The notes: generated by a model not told the origin, from the sequence alone. DNA of 64,000 nt from Elgaria multicarinata webbii (GCF_023053635.1 NC_086172.1:126083681-126147680); one strand, 5' to 3'. Counted from the first letter of the stretch, positions 23,682-35,478 are shown. Numbers and translations are program-made.

Positions 23682-24195
23682 TGTAAGGGTTAAGCGGATC
23701 TTGGGACTGGCATGTTTTTTAAAGCATGAATTTTATGTTTTTTTATGGTTCTATAGGAGGGGAGATAAGATCCAGACCAGCTGCGTGAGGGGGAGAAGAC
23801 GGAGCCATCCAATTGTAACTGTCTTGTGGCCTCGAGTGATTAGCCATCCCGGGCTGAAGTGTGAAGTAATTCCTTGCATCAAAGCAGAAGGGAGGGGGGA
23901 AATGGAGTAGAAAAGTAGTATAAAGAAACGCTGTGAAAAGAACAGGGAGGTTCGGCTGAGTCTGGTCTGGGTGACGTATGATCTGTAGTTTCAGTTTTTA
24001 TCTTGCTTATTCTGGGTTCTGGTACTGTATGCATATTTAGTTAAGTTTTATTCTGCTGAATCCCATGTATTTCCTACTCTTATCCTGAATAAATGGTCTA
24101 AAACCTAATTCTGTGTGAGCTTTGAGTGTCCAAACCAAGGGTCCATGCTAAATCCAGTCTGAAGCCAGCGGCTTGCTGGGCGTTCTTCCTTTACA
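23682..24195 (+). repeat. 3' LTR of the Gypsy element
   Basis: This is the second LTR copy with the same ends, about 514 bases, preceded by a purine tract (about 23669-23681). It lies directly against the old L2 fragment of the unit's B segment. Confidence 0.9.
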
Positions 24196-24204
24196 ACGCC
24201 TAAA

Positions 24205-24510
24205 CTGGTAACCTGACAATTAGACTACTTCAGTGCACTCTATGTGGGGCTGCCCTTGTGCCTGGTGCAGAAGCTTCACCTAGTACACAATGCAACAGCT
24301 GGGATGCTCAGTAGAGCACCTAGATATACATGCGTTACATTTGTCTTAAGAGAACTGCACTGGCTGCCTATGAGCTACCAGCCATGTTCAAGGCTTTGGT
24401 GCCGATAATCAAAGCCCCGAATAACTTAGGACCAAGATACTTTGCTGAAGTCTTCCTTTGTAACAGGGATCTAACACCGAATAGAATAGCAACACTGCGT
24501 AGACAGTATT
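24205..24510 (+). mobile_element. Old L2 fragment in the B segment (unit 2)
   Basis: The plus strand resembles the C-terminal part of the L2 reverse-transcriptase protein (Leu-Asp-Tyr... 'LYVGLPL', 'LRELHWLPMSYQ', 'FKALVPIIKA'), with changes and no 3' tail. Copies occur at the same place in unit 3 (28381-28690), unit 4 (38961-39275), unit 5 (44645-44738, truncated) and unit 6 (51787-52096). It is therefore older than the array. Confidence 0.75.
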
Positions 24511-24787
24511 GAGCAAGATGGACCAATGGAATTGCTTGATACAAGGCAGGTTCCGCTGTTCCTCTTTTTAACTGTTAAACCATGGCAGAAAACCAGAATG
24601 GTTTGCGGAGGCTTCTGGTCTCTCCTTGCTGGGCCCAGCCAAAAGTAGCAGCAAAAAGTTCTGACGTAAGTTTGGTGCAGAAGGATGTTGCAGAGATGTA
24701 CGAAAGAAAGGGACCTGGGGTTGGTTTCAGAGCTGGGGGTACCAGGGCTGTTGGGTCTCTGACTTCATCCCAAGGATGCTGGTTTTT

Positions 24788-25500
24788 ATTTATTTATTTA
24801 TTTATTTATTACATTCCTATACTACCCAATAGCTGGAGCTCTCTGGGCGCTTCACAAAAATTAAAACCATTCAAAGTATAAAACAACAGTTTAAAACCAT
24901 AATATAAAATACAATATAAAAGCTCAACCAGATAAAAACAGCAGCAATGCAAAATTACAAATTTAAAACCATGTTATTTAAAATTTATAGATGGTTAAAA
25001 TGTTGGGAGAATAAAAAGGTCTTCACCTGGCGTCGAAAAGCATAAAATGTAGGTGCCAAGCGAACCTCCTTAGGGAGCTCATTCCACAGCCGGGGTGCCA
25101 CAGCAGAGAAGGCCCTCCTCCTGGTAGCCACCTGCCTCACTTCCTTTGGCAGGGGCTCACGGAGAAGGACCCCTGAAGACGACCTTAGGGTCCGGGCAGA
25201 TACATATGGGAGGAGGAGTTCCTTCAGATAACCTGGCCCCAAGCCGTTTAGGGCTTTAAATGTTAATACCAGCACTTTGAATCGGGCCTGGACCTGGACT
25301 GGCAGCCAATGAAGCTGGAAAAGGACTGGCGTAATGTGGTCTCGTCGGCCAGTCCCTGTTAGTAAGCGTGCTGCCCTGTTTTGCACCAGTTGAAGTTTCC
25401 GGACCGTTTTCAAAGGCAGCCCCACGTATAACACATTGCAGTAATCCAAACGAGAGGTTATCAGAGCATGGATAACTGTAGCTAAGCTATCTTAGCTTAG
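24788..25500 (-). mobile_element. L2 LINE, 5' truncated, inserted in the C segment of unit 2
   Basis: The 3' tail (attt)n is at the left end. The minus strand keeps about 155 codons of the ORF2 C-terminus open ('ALYVGLPL'-type, '[20 protein letters not shown]'). The target repeat GTTTTT lies at 24782-24787 and 25501-25506. The uninterrupted target can be read in units 1 and 4. The same insertion point is used in unit 3. Confidence 0.88.
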
Positions 25501-25738
25501 GTTTTTGGTCTGCTCAATGCACCATAAGAAAGCAATTCCAATATTTCTAAAGAATTCTTTATTCATTATCTCGTGCTCCATTCCCAGCCCTCAGTGCAGT
25601 TCCTTTTTCCTTCCGTCGTGGTTCCCTTCTCTCTCCTGGGTCCTACACAGGACAAACACCTCAGAATATAAACTAATAGTTAAAAGGGTGCAATACATCC
25701 CCCTTTACTATACTAACAAATATTATATGGTGCTATAT

Positions 25739-25739
25739 A

Positions 25740-25790
<51 letters not shown>
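25739..25790. repeat. (AAT)n microsatellite in the D segment of unit 2
   Basis: About 17 AAT repeats follow 'ggtgctatata', where other units read 'ttatataagttgatgacc'. It is a local expansion private to this unit. Confidence 0.85.
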
Positions 25791-25792
<2 letters not shown>

Positions 25793-27360
25793 CCAATGTA
25801 ATAAAGTCCTGAAATGCTTTTGGTGGCTTTCCGTCTTGGCAACTTCTCAGCTGTCTTCTCAGCTGAAACGTCCAAATCTGAATAAGGATCAAACTCTTAT
25901 GCATCTTGTTTTGTTGTGTATAATTTGGACAATTTCCATTTGCCCCATTTCCTACCACCACTAAATATTATAGAACATCTCATGATCTATTTCAGTTCAA
26001 TATTTAGATAGTCCCTTTCTAACCCTTTGTGGAATTTATATACTGTTGAATATAGTAAAATTCAACATAGGGACCAGTCCTATGGCTCCTAGACAGTATT
26101 TGGGGAGGGGGGGAACAGGATTTTTCAAATTCCTGGATCAGAGGTGGGAGGGAGCACTCCAACCTCAGACTCAAGCATCCGAATTCCCCTCCGCCTTGCA
26201 GCTAGCATGGAGGGGACCACGCTGGCTCCCTCTCTCAAGTCCCAAAAGCAACCGGAGAGAGGAGGGAAAGGAGGGCAGTTTGTGGGCAGGGAGGGGACCT
26301 CCAGTCTCCCCAGCCTCCTTCCCAACTGCTCTGCAGAGTCCCAGCTAGATGGGTGAAAATGGCTGTTTAGCAAAAATGCTAAGCAGGAGGAGCACAAACC
26401 GGAAGCTCTGAGCTGGAAGCCTGTCAGTCTCGGAGTTCAAAGGCTAGTGGGCATCTTGATAGGTATGCTACAGATGTCAGGTATGCTTTATTGTGGATTC
26501 CTGCATTGAGCAGGGGGTTGGACACGATGGCCTTAAAGGCCCCTTGCAACTCTACTATTCTATGATTCTAGGATTGCACCCTTCGTCACTGCAAGGGTGT
26601 ATGAGAGGTGTGCATGCTTTCACACAAAAACACACCCTCTCCATCCATTCACTTTCACACACACTGTTTGCAAACGTCTGGCTTGAGCATGTGTACATGC
26701 ACAAGAATAGATTCACATGCACCCTCAGCCCCCATCCAAACTGAACAATGGGACGGGGTGTGTGGTGTTTGTAGACTCTTCCTGCTCAACCCATTGGTGG
26801 GGAATGGACTTCAGCTAAAGACTTCATTTATCTGGAATGCAGCCCCATTTCCCCAAGGCTCAGCTGTTCTGCTCAGTTGTTCCCTGCTGAAGCTCAGTGG
26901 TGAGTATGGGGGTGGGGGAGAGACTTTGCAGGAAAAAATCCCAAAGCATTACATCAATGGGGAGAGGGCTAAACGTCACCTTTCCCAGGGTCCCCCACGC
27001 TACACAGCTGCTGAGTAATAGGAGAAGAAGACTGCAGCCACACCACTTTTGCCAACTGCAGGGGAAAATGCCACTGATCACATCAACTTAGACACTGGAC
27101 TGGAAGCGGCCCGGGAATAGAGCATTGCCCACCTGTGAACACTATTGTCTCCATCAGTCATGTAAGCAACGCTAAGCAGGAAGCTAGCCTAACCTCACTG
27201 GGGAGCACAGTGGGGGGGAAGAGCAATAAGGATAAAGTCATCAGTATCATTGCTGCAAGACATCAAGCTAGAATAGTGTGAATTCACTACTTACCATAAC
27301 TAGGTAGAACTAGGGAACAGAGTTGCAGTTATTTAAAAAATGCCAATGTTTATGCAGCTG

Positions 27361-27587
27361 ATTCCATTGTCGTACTACTCTAACAGTCAGGACGTTTTTC
27401 CTGATGTCCAGCTGGAATCTGGCTTCCTTTAACTTGAGCCCATTATTCCGTGTCCTGCACTCTGGGAGGATCAAGAAGAGATCCTGGCCCTCCTCTGTGT
27501 GACAACCATTTAAGTATTTGAAGAGTGCTATCATGTCTCCCCTCAATCTTCTCTTCTCCAGGCTACACATGCCCAGTTCTTTCAGCC
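27361..27587 (-). mobile_element. CR1 fragment in the ADAM downstream flank of unit 3
   Basis: It has the same fusion point and length as the unit 2 fragment at 14975-15201, with only scattered base differences. It was therefore inherited by duplication rather than inserted independently. Confidence 0.8.
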
Positions 27588-27756
27588 TATAAGGACCACC
27601 AGAACGTATAGGAAAATATTTCTCTCTTGTGGATAAACTGAAGATTTTATTGTGAAATGAAAGCAACATAAAATCAGTTTAAATAACATCAATTCAAAAT
27701 TTGAATAAATTATTTACATCGAACTCTGCATTATTCTCCCCATTTTTTTGGGACAC

Positions 27757-27907
27757 TTAATAAGTTGTTCTCTGGGGATTTCCTTCCTCTGCTGTTTTCG
27801 TAGGAGAGATTCTGGAACTCAGTCTTTTAAACTGGTGCTTCAGGACACTCCTATAATATACACCCAGGCCAAGAGCTAAAGTGGCAGCAAAAAGGACAGA
27901 TACAGTT
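27757..27907 (-). pseudogene. ADAM remnant, last 50 codons only (unit 3)
   Basis: The minus strand keeps the C-terminal end of the ADAM (membrane span and tail) down to the stop codon at 27757. At about 27907, after 'gatacagtt', it jumps to 5' flank sequence 'ccaaggatgga' (compare 17761 onward in unit 2). A single deletion of about 2.2 kb has therefore removed some 680 codons, the start, the 5' UTR and the X-box/MYB motif pair. The 3' UTR and the downstream flank remain. It cannot make a protein. Confidence 0.9.
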
Positions 27908-28380
27908 TTCCAAGGATGGAAAGCAGGGGAGCAGATGGATAGGAAGGAAAAGATGGCTGAAGGGTGATTGCTGGAAGGGCTGCAGGAAGAAGAGTTACAT
28001 GTGCCATGAATTTGAGGGCCAAGGATCGGGGAAATGAAAGATAATCAAGGAATCTGACATCACAGTAATGGAAGGGGTGTGCCACCATCTCCTGAGGGTT
28101 TGATACTTGATATACTGGAAGGATATGTACTTTTCATACTATCTCTAAGAAGATGAAGATACGACATATGGACAGTAGTAGCCTCCTGTGCTGCCCAGAT
28201 GATGATGGAATGCAAGATGCAGCAGTATCGGCTAAGCTGGAGCTGTTCCCAAATCCAGGAATTGAGCTGCCTGCCTGTTCTGGGGCCCAGAAGAGCTCAG
28301 TGGCCCTGAGCGCCCATTACCAACTTTGGTGGATGCAACAACTAACTACACCTGTTGCTGGATAGCCATGGTGATACCTA

Positions 28381-28690
28381 CACTGGTAACCTGACAATTA
28401 GACTACTTCAGTGCACTCTATGTGGGGCTGCCCTTGTGCCTGGTGCAGAAGCTTCACCTAGTACACAGTGCAACAGCTGGGATGCTCAGTAGAGCACCTA
28501 GATATACATGCGTTACATTTGTCTTAAGAGAACTGCACTGGCTGCCTATGAGCTACCAAGCCATGTTCAAGGCTTTGGTGCCGATAATCAAAGCCCCGAA
28601 TAACTTAGGACCAAGATACTTTGCTGAAGTCTTCCTTTGCAACAGGGATCTAACACCGAATAGAATAGCAACACTGCGTAGACAGTATTG
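28381..28690 (+). mobile_element. Old L2 fragment in the B segment (unit 3)
   Basis: This copy of the ancestral L2 piece described for unit 2 is not interrupted here and shows the intact target context of the Gypsy insertion. Confidence 0.75.
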
Positions 28691-28966
28691 AGCAAGATGG
28701 ACCAATGGAATTGCTTGGTACAAGGCAGGTTCCGCTGTTCCTCTTTTTAACTGTTAAACCATGGCAGAAAACCAGAATGGTTTGCAGAGGCTTCTGGTCT
28801 CTCCTTGCTGGGCCCAGCCAAAAGTAGCAGCGAAAAGTTCTGACGTAAGTTTGGTGCAGAAGGATGTTGCAGAGATTTACGAAAGAAAGGGACCTGGGGT
28901 TGGTTTCAGAGCTGGGGGTACCAGGGCTGTTGGGTCTCTGACTTCATCCCAAGGATGCTGGTTTTT

Positions 28967-29473
28967 ATTTATTTATTTATTTATTTATTACATTCCTATA
29001 CTACCCAATAGCTGGAGCTCTCTGGGCGCTTCACAAAAATTAAAACCATTCAAAGTATAAAACAACAGTTTAAAACCATAATATAAAATACAATATAAAA
29101 GCTCAACCAGATAAAAACAGCAGCAATGCAAAATTACAAATTTAAAACCATGTTATTTAAAATTTATAGATGGTTAAAATGTTGGGAGAATAAAAAGGTC
29201 TTCACCTGGCGTCGAAAAGCATAAAATGTAGGTGCCAAGCGAACCTCCTTAGGGAGCTCATTCCACAGCCGGGGTGCCACAGCAGAGAAGGCCCTCCTCC
29301 TGATAGCCACCTGCCTCACTTCCTTTGGCAGGGGCTCACGGAGAAGGACCCCTGAAGACGACCTTAGGGTCCGGGCAGATACATATGGGAGGAGGAGTTC
29401 CTTCAGATAACCTGGCCCCAAGCCGTTTAGGGCTTTAAATGTTAATACCAGCACTTTGAATCGGGCCTGGACC
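28967..29473 (-). mobile_element. L2 copy shared with unit 2, truncated at its 5' end
   Basis: It is inserted at exactly the same base as the unit 2 copy and nearly identical to it, but breaks off at about 29473, where it joins a second copy of the C segment ('ttcttgtctctccttgctgg'). The unit therefore has C sequence on both sides (about 28700-28966 and 29474-29880) in overlapping, not continuous, form. This is the footprint of an unequal exchange. Confidence 0.85.
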
Positions 29474-30109
29474 TTCTTGTCTCTCCTTGCTGGGCCCAGC
29501 CAAAAGTAGCAGCAAAAAGTTCTAACATAAGTTTGGTGGAGAAGGATGTTGCAGAGGTGTACGAAAGAAAGGGACCTGGGGTTGGTGTCAGAGCTGGGGG
29601 CACCAGGGGTGTTGGGTCTCTGACTTCATCCCAAGGATGCTGGTTTTCGGTCTGCTCCATGCTCCATAAGAAAGCAATTCCAGTATTTCTAAAGAATACT
29701 TTATTCATTATCTTGTGCTCCATTCCCAGCCCTCAGTGCAGTTCCTTTTTCCTTCCGTTGTGGTTCCCTTCTCTCTCCTGGGTCCTACACAGGATAAGCA
29801 TCTCAAAACCCAAGCTAATAGTTAAAAGGGTGCAATACATCCCCTTTTAAATATATTTTAAAAATTATATAAGCTGTTGGCCGATGTAATAAATAGGGGT
29901 GTGCACGGACCCCCCGCTCTGCTTCTCTTCCAGATCCGCAATTTGTGGATCGGGCCGCTTCGCTCCGCCTATGTCCACTCCGCTCCCTGCGGAGCTCCGG
30001 ATCCGGATCGGAGCTCCGTTTCCCCCCATAGGCTTGCATTGAAAGCTAAAAAAGTATACAACTTTTTTTCTGTTCAAGTTAGAAACCTCAAGTTTGGCAC
30101 TATGACACC

Positions 30110-30810
30110 TCATGGACATATACACACGCACGCCAAGTTTCAAGGCAATCCCATCATCCCCTGATTTTTGGGGAATTTTTGAATATCGGGCACCCCATTC
30201 ACACCCCTTTCGATAGCTCCGTCAATTTGCACGTTAGAAACCCCAAACTCACCACCATGATAGCTTTTTCATGTGTCCACATGGATGCTGAGACTCAAGG
30301 CAATCCCATCATCCCCTAATTTTTGGCGGGGCTCTAACCTCTAACGCACCACCCATAACCCCAATTCACACCCCTTTTGATAGCTCCGTCAATTTGCATG
30401 TTAGAAACCTCAAACTCGGCATCATGATAGCTTATCCATGTGTCCACATGGATGCCAAGTTTCAAGGCAATCCCATCATCCCCTGATTTTTGGGGAATTT
30501 ATGAAAATCGGACACCCCATTCACACCCCTTTCGATAGCTCTGTCAATTTGCACGTTAGAAACCTCAAACTTGGCATCATGATAGCTTATCCATGTGTCC
30601 ACATGGATGCTGAGACTCAAGGCAATCCCATCATCCCCTGATTTTTGGCGGGGCTTAAACCTTTTAACTCACCCCAAATCAAGTACCATTTTAGAACTAC
30701 GTCAATTTGCATGTCAGAAACCTCACATTCGGTCCCATGACAGCTTATCCATGTGTCCACATGGACGCCAAGTTTCAAGCCAATCCCATCATCCCCTGAT
30801 GTTAGGGGAA
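30110..30810. repeat. About 155-bp tandem repeats inside hAT-2
   Basis: The marker 'atcatccc' followed by 'ct' recurs at 30153, 30308, 30475, 30630 and 30788 (spacings 155, 167, 155, 158). These are the same units as in hAT-1, read from the other strand. Confidence 0.85.
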
Positions 30811-31645
30811 GTTTCGAAAATCGGACACTCCAGTATCTCAGGGATTTAAAGTTGCAATGCAGACAGCTCAATGGGGCCAGTTCAAAGGAAATCCCAACAT
30901 GCCATGAGATATCCCTAAATCTTCTTCCACACTTGAAAATGGATTTTTGAACTTGATAAAGTCTAAGTGAGCGCAGAAAGGACTTCTCCCCTGAGTCAAA
31001 GCAAGACACCATCCCTGCGAGGCGGGAAGGGGAGAAGGGAGGGGAGAAGGGAGGGAAGGCAGGCAGCCAGGCAGGCAGGCAGCATGCATTGTAGTGCCGC
31101 AAGGATGGCTTGAGCACTAACGCATAGCAAACCAACCCATAAGCGGGCGCAAGGAGCAAGTGAGGCAAAGATGGCTGGTTGTTTCTTTCTAAGCCAGCAG
31201 TTACGCATTGAGGGGCACAGAGGAGGACGACTGGGAGCAAGCGTGCTGGAGGTGCTGGGCACGAACCACAAAGCCCATCTCCCAGGCACCAGGCGGGTAG
31301 ACAGAGCAGGCGAGGAGTCAGTCCTGGCAGATGCCCCACCGCAGCAGCACCCCAGGGGAGGTGGGAAGACAGACAGACAGGCAGGCAGGCAGGCTGGCTG
31401 CGGGCATTTCTGGGGGCACAAGGAAGTGAGGCAAGGATGGCTGGTTTCTAAGCTAGCACTGCAGTTAGTCACGCATTGCAAATGCAAACCATCCCAGCGA
31501 GTCGGTCACCGAGGAGGAGGACAGGCTAGCAGAGGGGCAGGCAGAGTGACATGTCATAGATCTAGTAATGGGGAGGAGTCAGTCCCGGCAGATGCCCCAC
31601 CACAGAAGCACCCTGGGTGGGCGTTGGAAAACGCCATCTTGTGGG

Positions 31646-32506
31646 TCAATACTTCCCCCACCCCATGTCCTGCAGGGTTGCCTGCCTAACCCTTGTGGGG
31701 ATGGGAGATGGAGAGCTTAGAGTGGCAGTGCCAGCAGTAGCAGCAGCAGCAGCAGCCTTCGGCTTTCCCATGGAACCAGTCGCCTTGCCCGCCTCTTTCC
31801 CCAGCAAGATCGACTGGTGCTGCCTCTGAAGATGCATCTTCAAGCTGCTGGTTCCATAATGCCCTATAGATGAACCCCTGCTTAGCTTGAGTTTGCAGTG
31901 GCGACAGACAGCAAAGTGGGGATCCACTCCCACCTCAAAGTGGTCACACACTATACTTGTCTTTCACTTCCATGGTGACACCAATTGCCCGCCTGAGCTC
32001 TCTGGTGTTGCCACAGAAACAGGGGTTGCAGCAGAAGAGGGGTGGGATGAGACTGGGGAGAGAGCCTCGGCCTGCTGCTGCTCCTCCTCAGCCCCCACAT
32101 CCTGGAGGACCACCGCCTCCTCCTCCTGCTGCCCCTCCACTGTACTAAGGAGGCGCTCGTCTAGGAGGTCTGGAGACAGGTCCAGCAGCGGGCTCATGGC
32201 CTCAAACGATAATGAAGGAGTTGGGGATACTCCTCTTCCTCTAATGGCACTCCTGCCACCTGTCTCTTGCAAAGGGGCACTTTTCCCATTCCCACCCTCA
32301 AAAAGAGAACACCGGGCACAAGTTGCAGAAGAGACTGCCTCTGCCTGCTGCTTCTCCTGCTTCTGTTGTGGAGCAGCCAGCCAAGGAGTTGCCCGTTTGA
32401 TTTTAACAGCAGGAGAGGCAGCCTGCATACTGCTGCTGTCAGCCTGACCCTCCTTGCTGCTTTCAGCACGCCCCACCACAGACATGTGCCTGCTCCCTCT
32501 TCTCAT
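31646..32506 (-). pseudogene. hAT transposase N-terminal remnant with BED zinc finger
   Basis: The minus strand has about 180 codons of acidic, Ser/Gln-rich sequence (32506-31964). In the same frame, after one TGA at 31964-31966, comes a BED-type zinc finger with Cys-x2-Cys (VCRHC, about 31900) and His-x4-His (MHLQRQH, about 31830). The frame ends at 31646, well before any RNase-H-like catalytic domain or hAT dimerisation domain. BED fingers are the usual DNA-binding module at the N-terminus of hAT transposases. The element cannot make an active enzyme. It could still make a short DNA-binding peptide if the stop were bypassed, but I see no sign of use. Confidence 0.7.
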
Positions 32507-35478
32507 GATATTATACTAATACTACTAATAATATGTATAAGAATATAATATTAATATTAATAATAATATATACTATATGTAGGGAAATGGGACAAGAAGT
32601 GTGTGTATGCTTTGCCCAAACAGGATTTGAAATGCTCAATCTGTGGCTGTTGCACTTCACAAAAACAGTGCACACAGAACACTCACACAATAACACAGTC
32701 ACACTCACAGTCCAAGTAACACAGAGAAGAAATAGAGATTTATTTATTTTTGGTATTTTTTTGTATATAGAAGGAAGAAGGAAGATGGAACACAATCAGG
32801 CTTTAAGAGAGGGAAGGGGGGGACAACCAAACAAACAAACAAACACACACTCCAAAATTTAAAAATAAAGTTAATATTAAATCAAAGTAAGGGAAAAACA
32901 CAGAGCAAACTAAGCAAAAAGTCAGAAAGAAGCAAACAAACACACACACACACGCCAAGCCAAATCTATCTCAAAGTCCAAACACAGCAGCAGCACCCAT
33001 GAACGCCAAACCCACAAGACGCTGAGAGCTCATAGCTCTGAGGGTGACTCTGCCTTAGTCCCCCCCTCGAACGCTGGGATTGGAGGATGCTTCATGAGGT
33101 GATCAATTCTCATCAGGATTGGGAGTTGAATGTGCCTGTCATCACTTCAAAAAAAAAAAACCCACCGCCGCCGTTTTACCCGCGGTCCCTGTTTGTAATG
33201 TTTACCCGATATTTTAAAAAATATAGCATGTGAACCACAGCACACATTGAGCTGAGAGTAGGCTCAAAATGACCCCCATCCACGACTCTCTAAGCACAAG
33301 AATTTTCAGAACGATAGCTTCAAAAACAACACAGTTATCCACGATTCTTTTCTGCAATGCAATCCTATGGGCGAAATGTTTCAAGATGGCGATCGGATCG
33401 CTCCGCGGAAGGAGGAGCGCTGCGAAAATGGCCGCTTCTCTTCGCCTTGCTTCTAGGGGTCCACGGTCCGCTTCTACTCCGCCTCTGGGCAAGGCGGAGC
33501 AGGCCAATTCGCTCCAGCTTCTGCGCTTCTAATCGGAGCGGAGCACATGCCTAGTAATAAAATCCTGAAATGCTTTTGGTGGTCTTCTGTCTGGGCAACT
33601 TCTCTTGACATGACTCTGACAACTGATCTGCCTATAATGATATTTGCTGAGTTTTCACCATTCTCAGCTGAAAGGTCCAAATCTGAAAAAGGATCAAACT
33701 CCCACGTGCCTTCTTTTGTCGTGTATAATTTGGACAATTTCCACTTGCCCCATTTCCTACCACCACTACAGAACATCCTATGATGTATTTGTTTCAGTTC
33801 AATATTTAGATCGTCCCTTTCTAACCCTGTAGGGCAGTTGGACTTGAGCAAGGTCCCCTGTTTGAATTGTTTGAGCTTAAGCACCAGTCTTCTTATTTGT
33901 ACACAATTTGCAGTTTTGTTTTTTCTTCACGATTGCAAATCTTCCTGCACTTAACGTTTGGATTGAATGTACGCCTCTTGGTCTGCCAAGCGAGTGAGTC
34001 TTTATTTATTTGTGGAATTTATATACTGTTGAATATAGTAAAATTCACCATAGGGACCAATCCTATGGCTCCTAGACAGTATTTGGGGAGGGGGGGGAGA
34101 GAGGATTTTTCAAATTCCTGGATCAGAGGTGGGAGGGAGCACTCCAACCTCAGACTCAAGCATCCGAATTCCCCTCCGCCTTGCAGCTAGCATGGAGAGG
34201 ACCACGCTGGCTCCCTCTCTCAAGTCCCAAAAGCAACCGGAAAGAGGAGGGAAAGGAGGGCAGTTTGTGGGCAGGGAGGGGACCTCCAGTCTCCCCAGCC
34301 TCCTTCCCAACTGCTCTGCAGAGCCCCAGCTAGATGGGCAAAAATGGCTGTTTAGCAAAAATGCTAAGCAGGAGGAGACCAAACCGGAAGGTCTGAGCTG
34401 GAAGCCTGTCAGTCTCAGAGTTCAAAGGCTAGTGGGCATCTTGATAGGTATGCTACAGATGTCAGGTACGCTTTATTGTGGATTCCTGCATTGAGCAGGG
34501 GGTTGGACACGATGGCCTTAAAGGCCCTTGCAACTCTACTATTCCATGATTGCACCCTTCATCACTGCAAGGGTGTTTGAGAGGTCTGCATGCTTTCACA
34601 CAAAAACACACCCTCTCCATCCATTCACTTTCACACACACTGTTTGTGAACGGCTGGCTGGAGCATGTGTACATGCACAAGAATAGATTCACATGCACCC
34701 TCAGCCCCCATCCAAACTGAACAATGGGGACGGGGTGTGTGGTGTTTGCACACTCTTCCTGCTCAACCCATTGGTGGGGAATGGACTTCAGCTAAAGACA
34801 TCATTTATCTGGAATGCAGCCCCATTTCCCCAAGGCTCAGCTGTTCTGCTCAGCTGTTCCCTGCTGAAGCTCAGTGGTGTGTATGGGGGGCGGGGGTGGG
34901 GCAAGAGAGAGAGACTTTGCAGGAAAAAATCCCGAAGCATTACATCAATGGGGAGAAGGCTAAACGTCACCTTTCCCAGGGTCCCCCATGTTACACAGCT
35001 GCTGAGTAATAGGAGAAGAATACTGCAGTCACACCACTTTTGCCAACTGCAGGGGAAAATGCCACTGATCACATCAGCTTAGACACTGGACTGGAAGCGG
35101 CCCGGGAATAGAGCATTGCCCACCTGTGGACACTATTGTCTCCATCAGTCATGTAAGCAACGCTAAGCAGGAAGCTAGCCTAACCTCACTGGGGAGCACT
35201 GTGTTGGGGGGGCACTAATGATAAAGTCATCAGTATCATTGCTGAAAGACATCAAGCTAGACTAGTGTGAATTCACTACTTACCATAAATAGGTAGAACT
35301 AGGGAACAGAGTTGCACTTATTTTAAAAATGCCAATGTTTATGCTGCTGCTTCCATAGCCATGAGGTTCTGTTTGAGACAGGGCTTTTACTCATGGTGCA
35401 TTAGCTTACCTTTCAGAGGACAGATTTCCACCCCCACCCCAAGTGGGAGAGATGGAGAGATACCTGTAGGTTAAATTA

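Larger units (their letters stand above)
18313..24195 (+). mobile_element. Gypsy LTR retrotransposon of Gmr1 type, nearly full length but broken
   Basis: This is a 5.9 kb element with two LTRs (TGTA...TACA ends), flanked by a 5-bp target repeat with one mismatch (atgcc/acgcc). A polypurine run precedes the 3' LTR. Parts in order are gag-like (about 18.9-20.1 kb), aspartic-protease-like region (about 20.3-20.6 kb), integrase with an H2C2-type zinc finger and catalytic core (about 21.0-22.2 kb), reverse transcriptase (about 22.2-22.8 kb) and RNase H (about 22.8-23.6 kb). Integrase upstream of reverse transcriptase is the Copia-like order known in the Gmr1 group of deuterostome Gypsy elements. 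About six interruptions make it inactive. The LTRs look about 96-97% identical by eye, so it is fairly young. No envelope gene is seen. Confidence 0.9.
13641..26026 (-). repeat. Array unit 2 (intact ADAM copy 2, Gypsy and L2 insertions)
   Basis: This has the complete series A, 3' UTR with a CR1 remnant, intact ADAM (15371-17566), 5' flank, B interrupted by the Gypsy element (18313-24195), C interrupted by L2 (24788-25500), and D with an expanded (AAT)n tract at 25739-25790. Confidence 0.88.
29894..33553 (-). mobile_element. hAT-superfamily element with transposase remnant, 3.7 kb (copy hAT-2)
   Basis: It is flanked by a perfect 8-bp duplication GTAATAAA (29886-29893 and 33554-33561). The ends TAGGGGTGTGCACGG and ...GCACATGCCTA are the inverse of those of hAT-1. 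It contains five registers of the 155-bp repeat family (30110-30810), a region matching hAT-1 around 30870-31060, GC-rich direct repeats and a transposase N-terminal remnant at 31646-32506. It probably derives from an autonomous element by loss of the catalytic part. Confidence 0.88.
26027..34009 (-). repeat. Array unit 3 (ADAM deleted, L2 remnant, hAT-2 insertion)
   Basis: This has the A segment, the CR1 remnant (27361-27587), the last 50 ADAM codons fused to 5' flank, the B segment, C with a truncated L2, a second partial C, then D interrupted by hAT-2. It shares the CR1 deletion and the L2 insertion with unit 2, so these two are each other's closest relatives. Confidence 0.85.

Noticed and set aside
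18313-24195. Endogenous retrovirus rather than Gypsy retrotransposon
   Set aside because: No envelope region is seen between RNase H and the 3' LTR, the domain order is integrase before reverse transcriptase, and the sequence style is Gypsy.
25739-25790. Possible CRISPR-like or structured repeat
   Set aside because: It is a plain (AAT)n microsatellite; no spacer-repeat pattern exists anywhere in the window.
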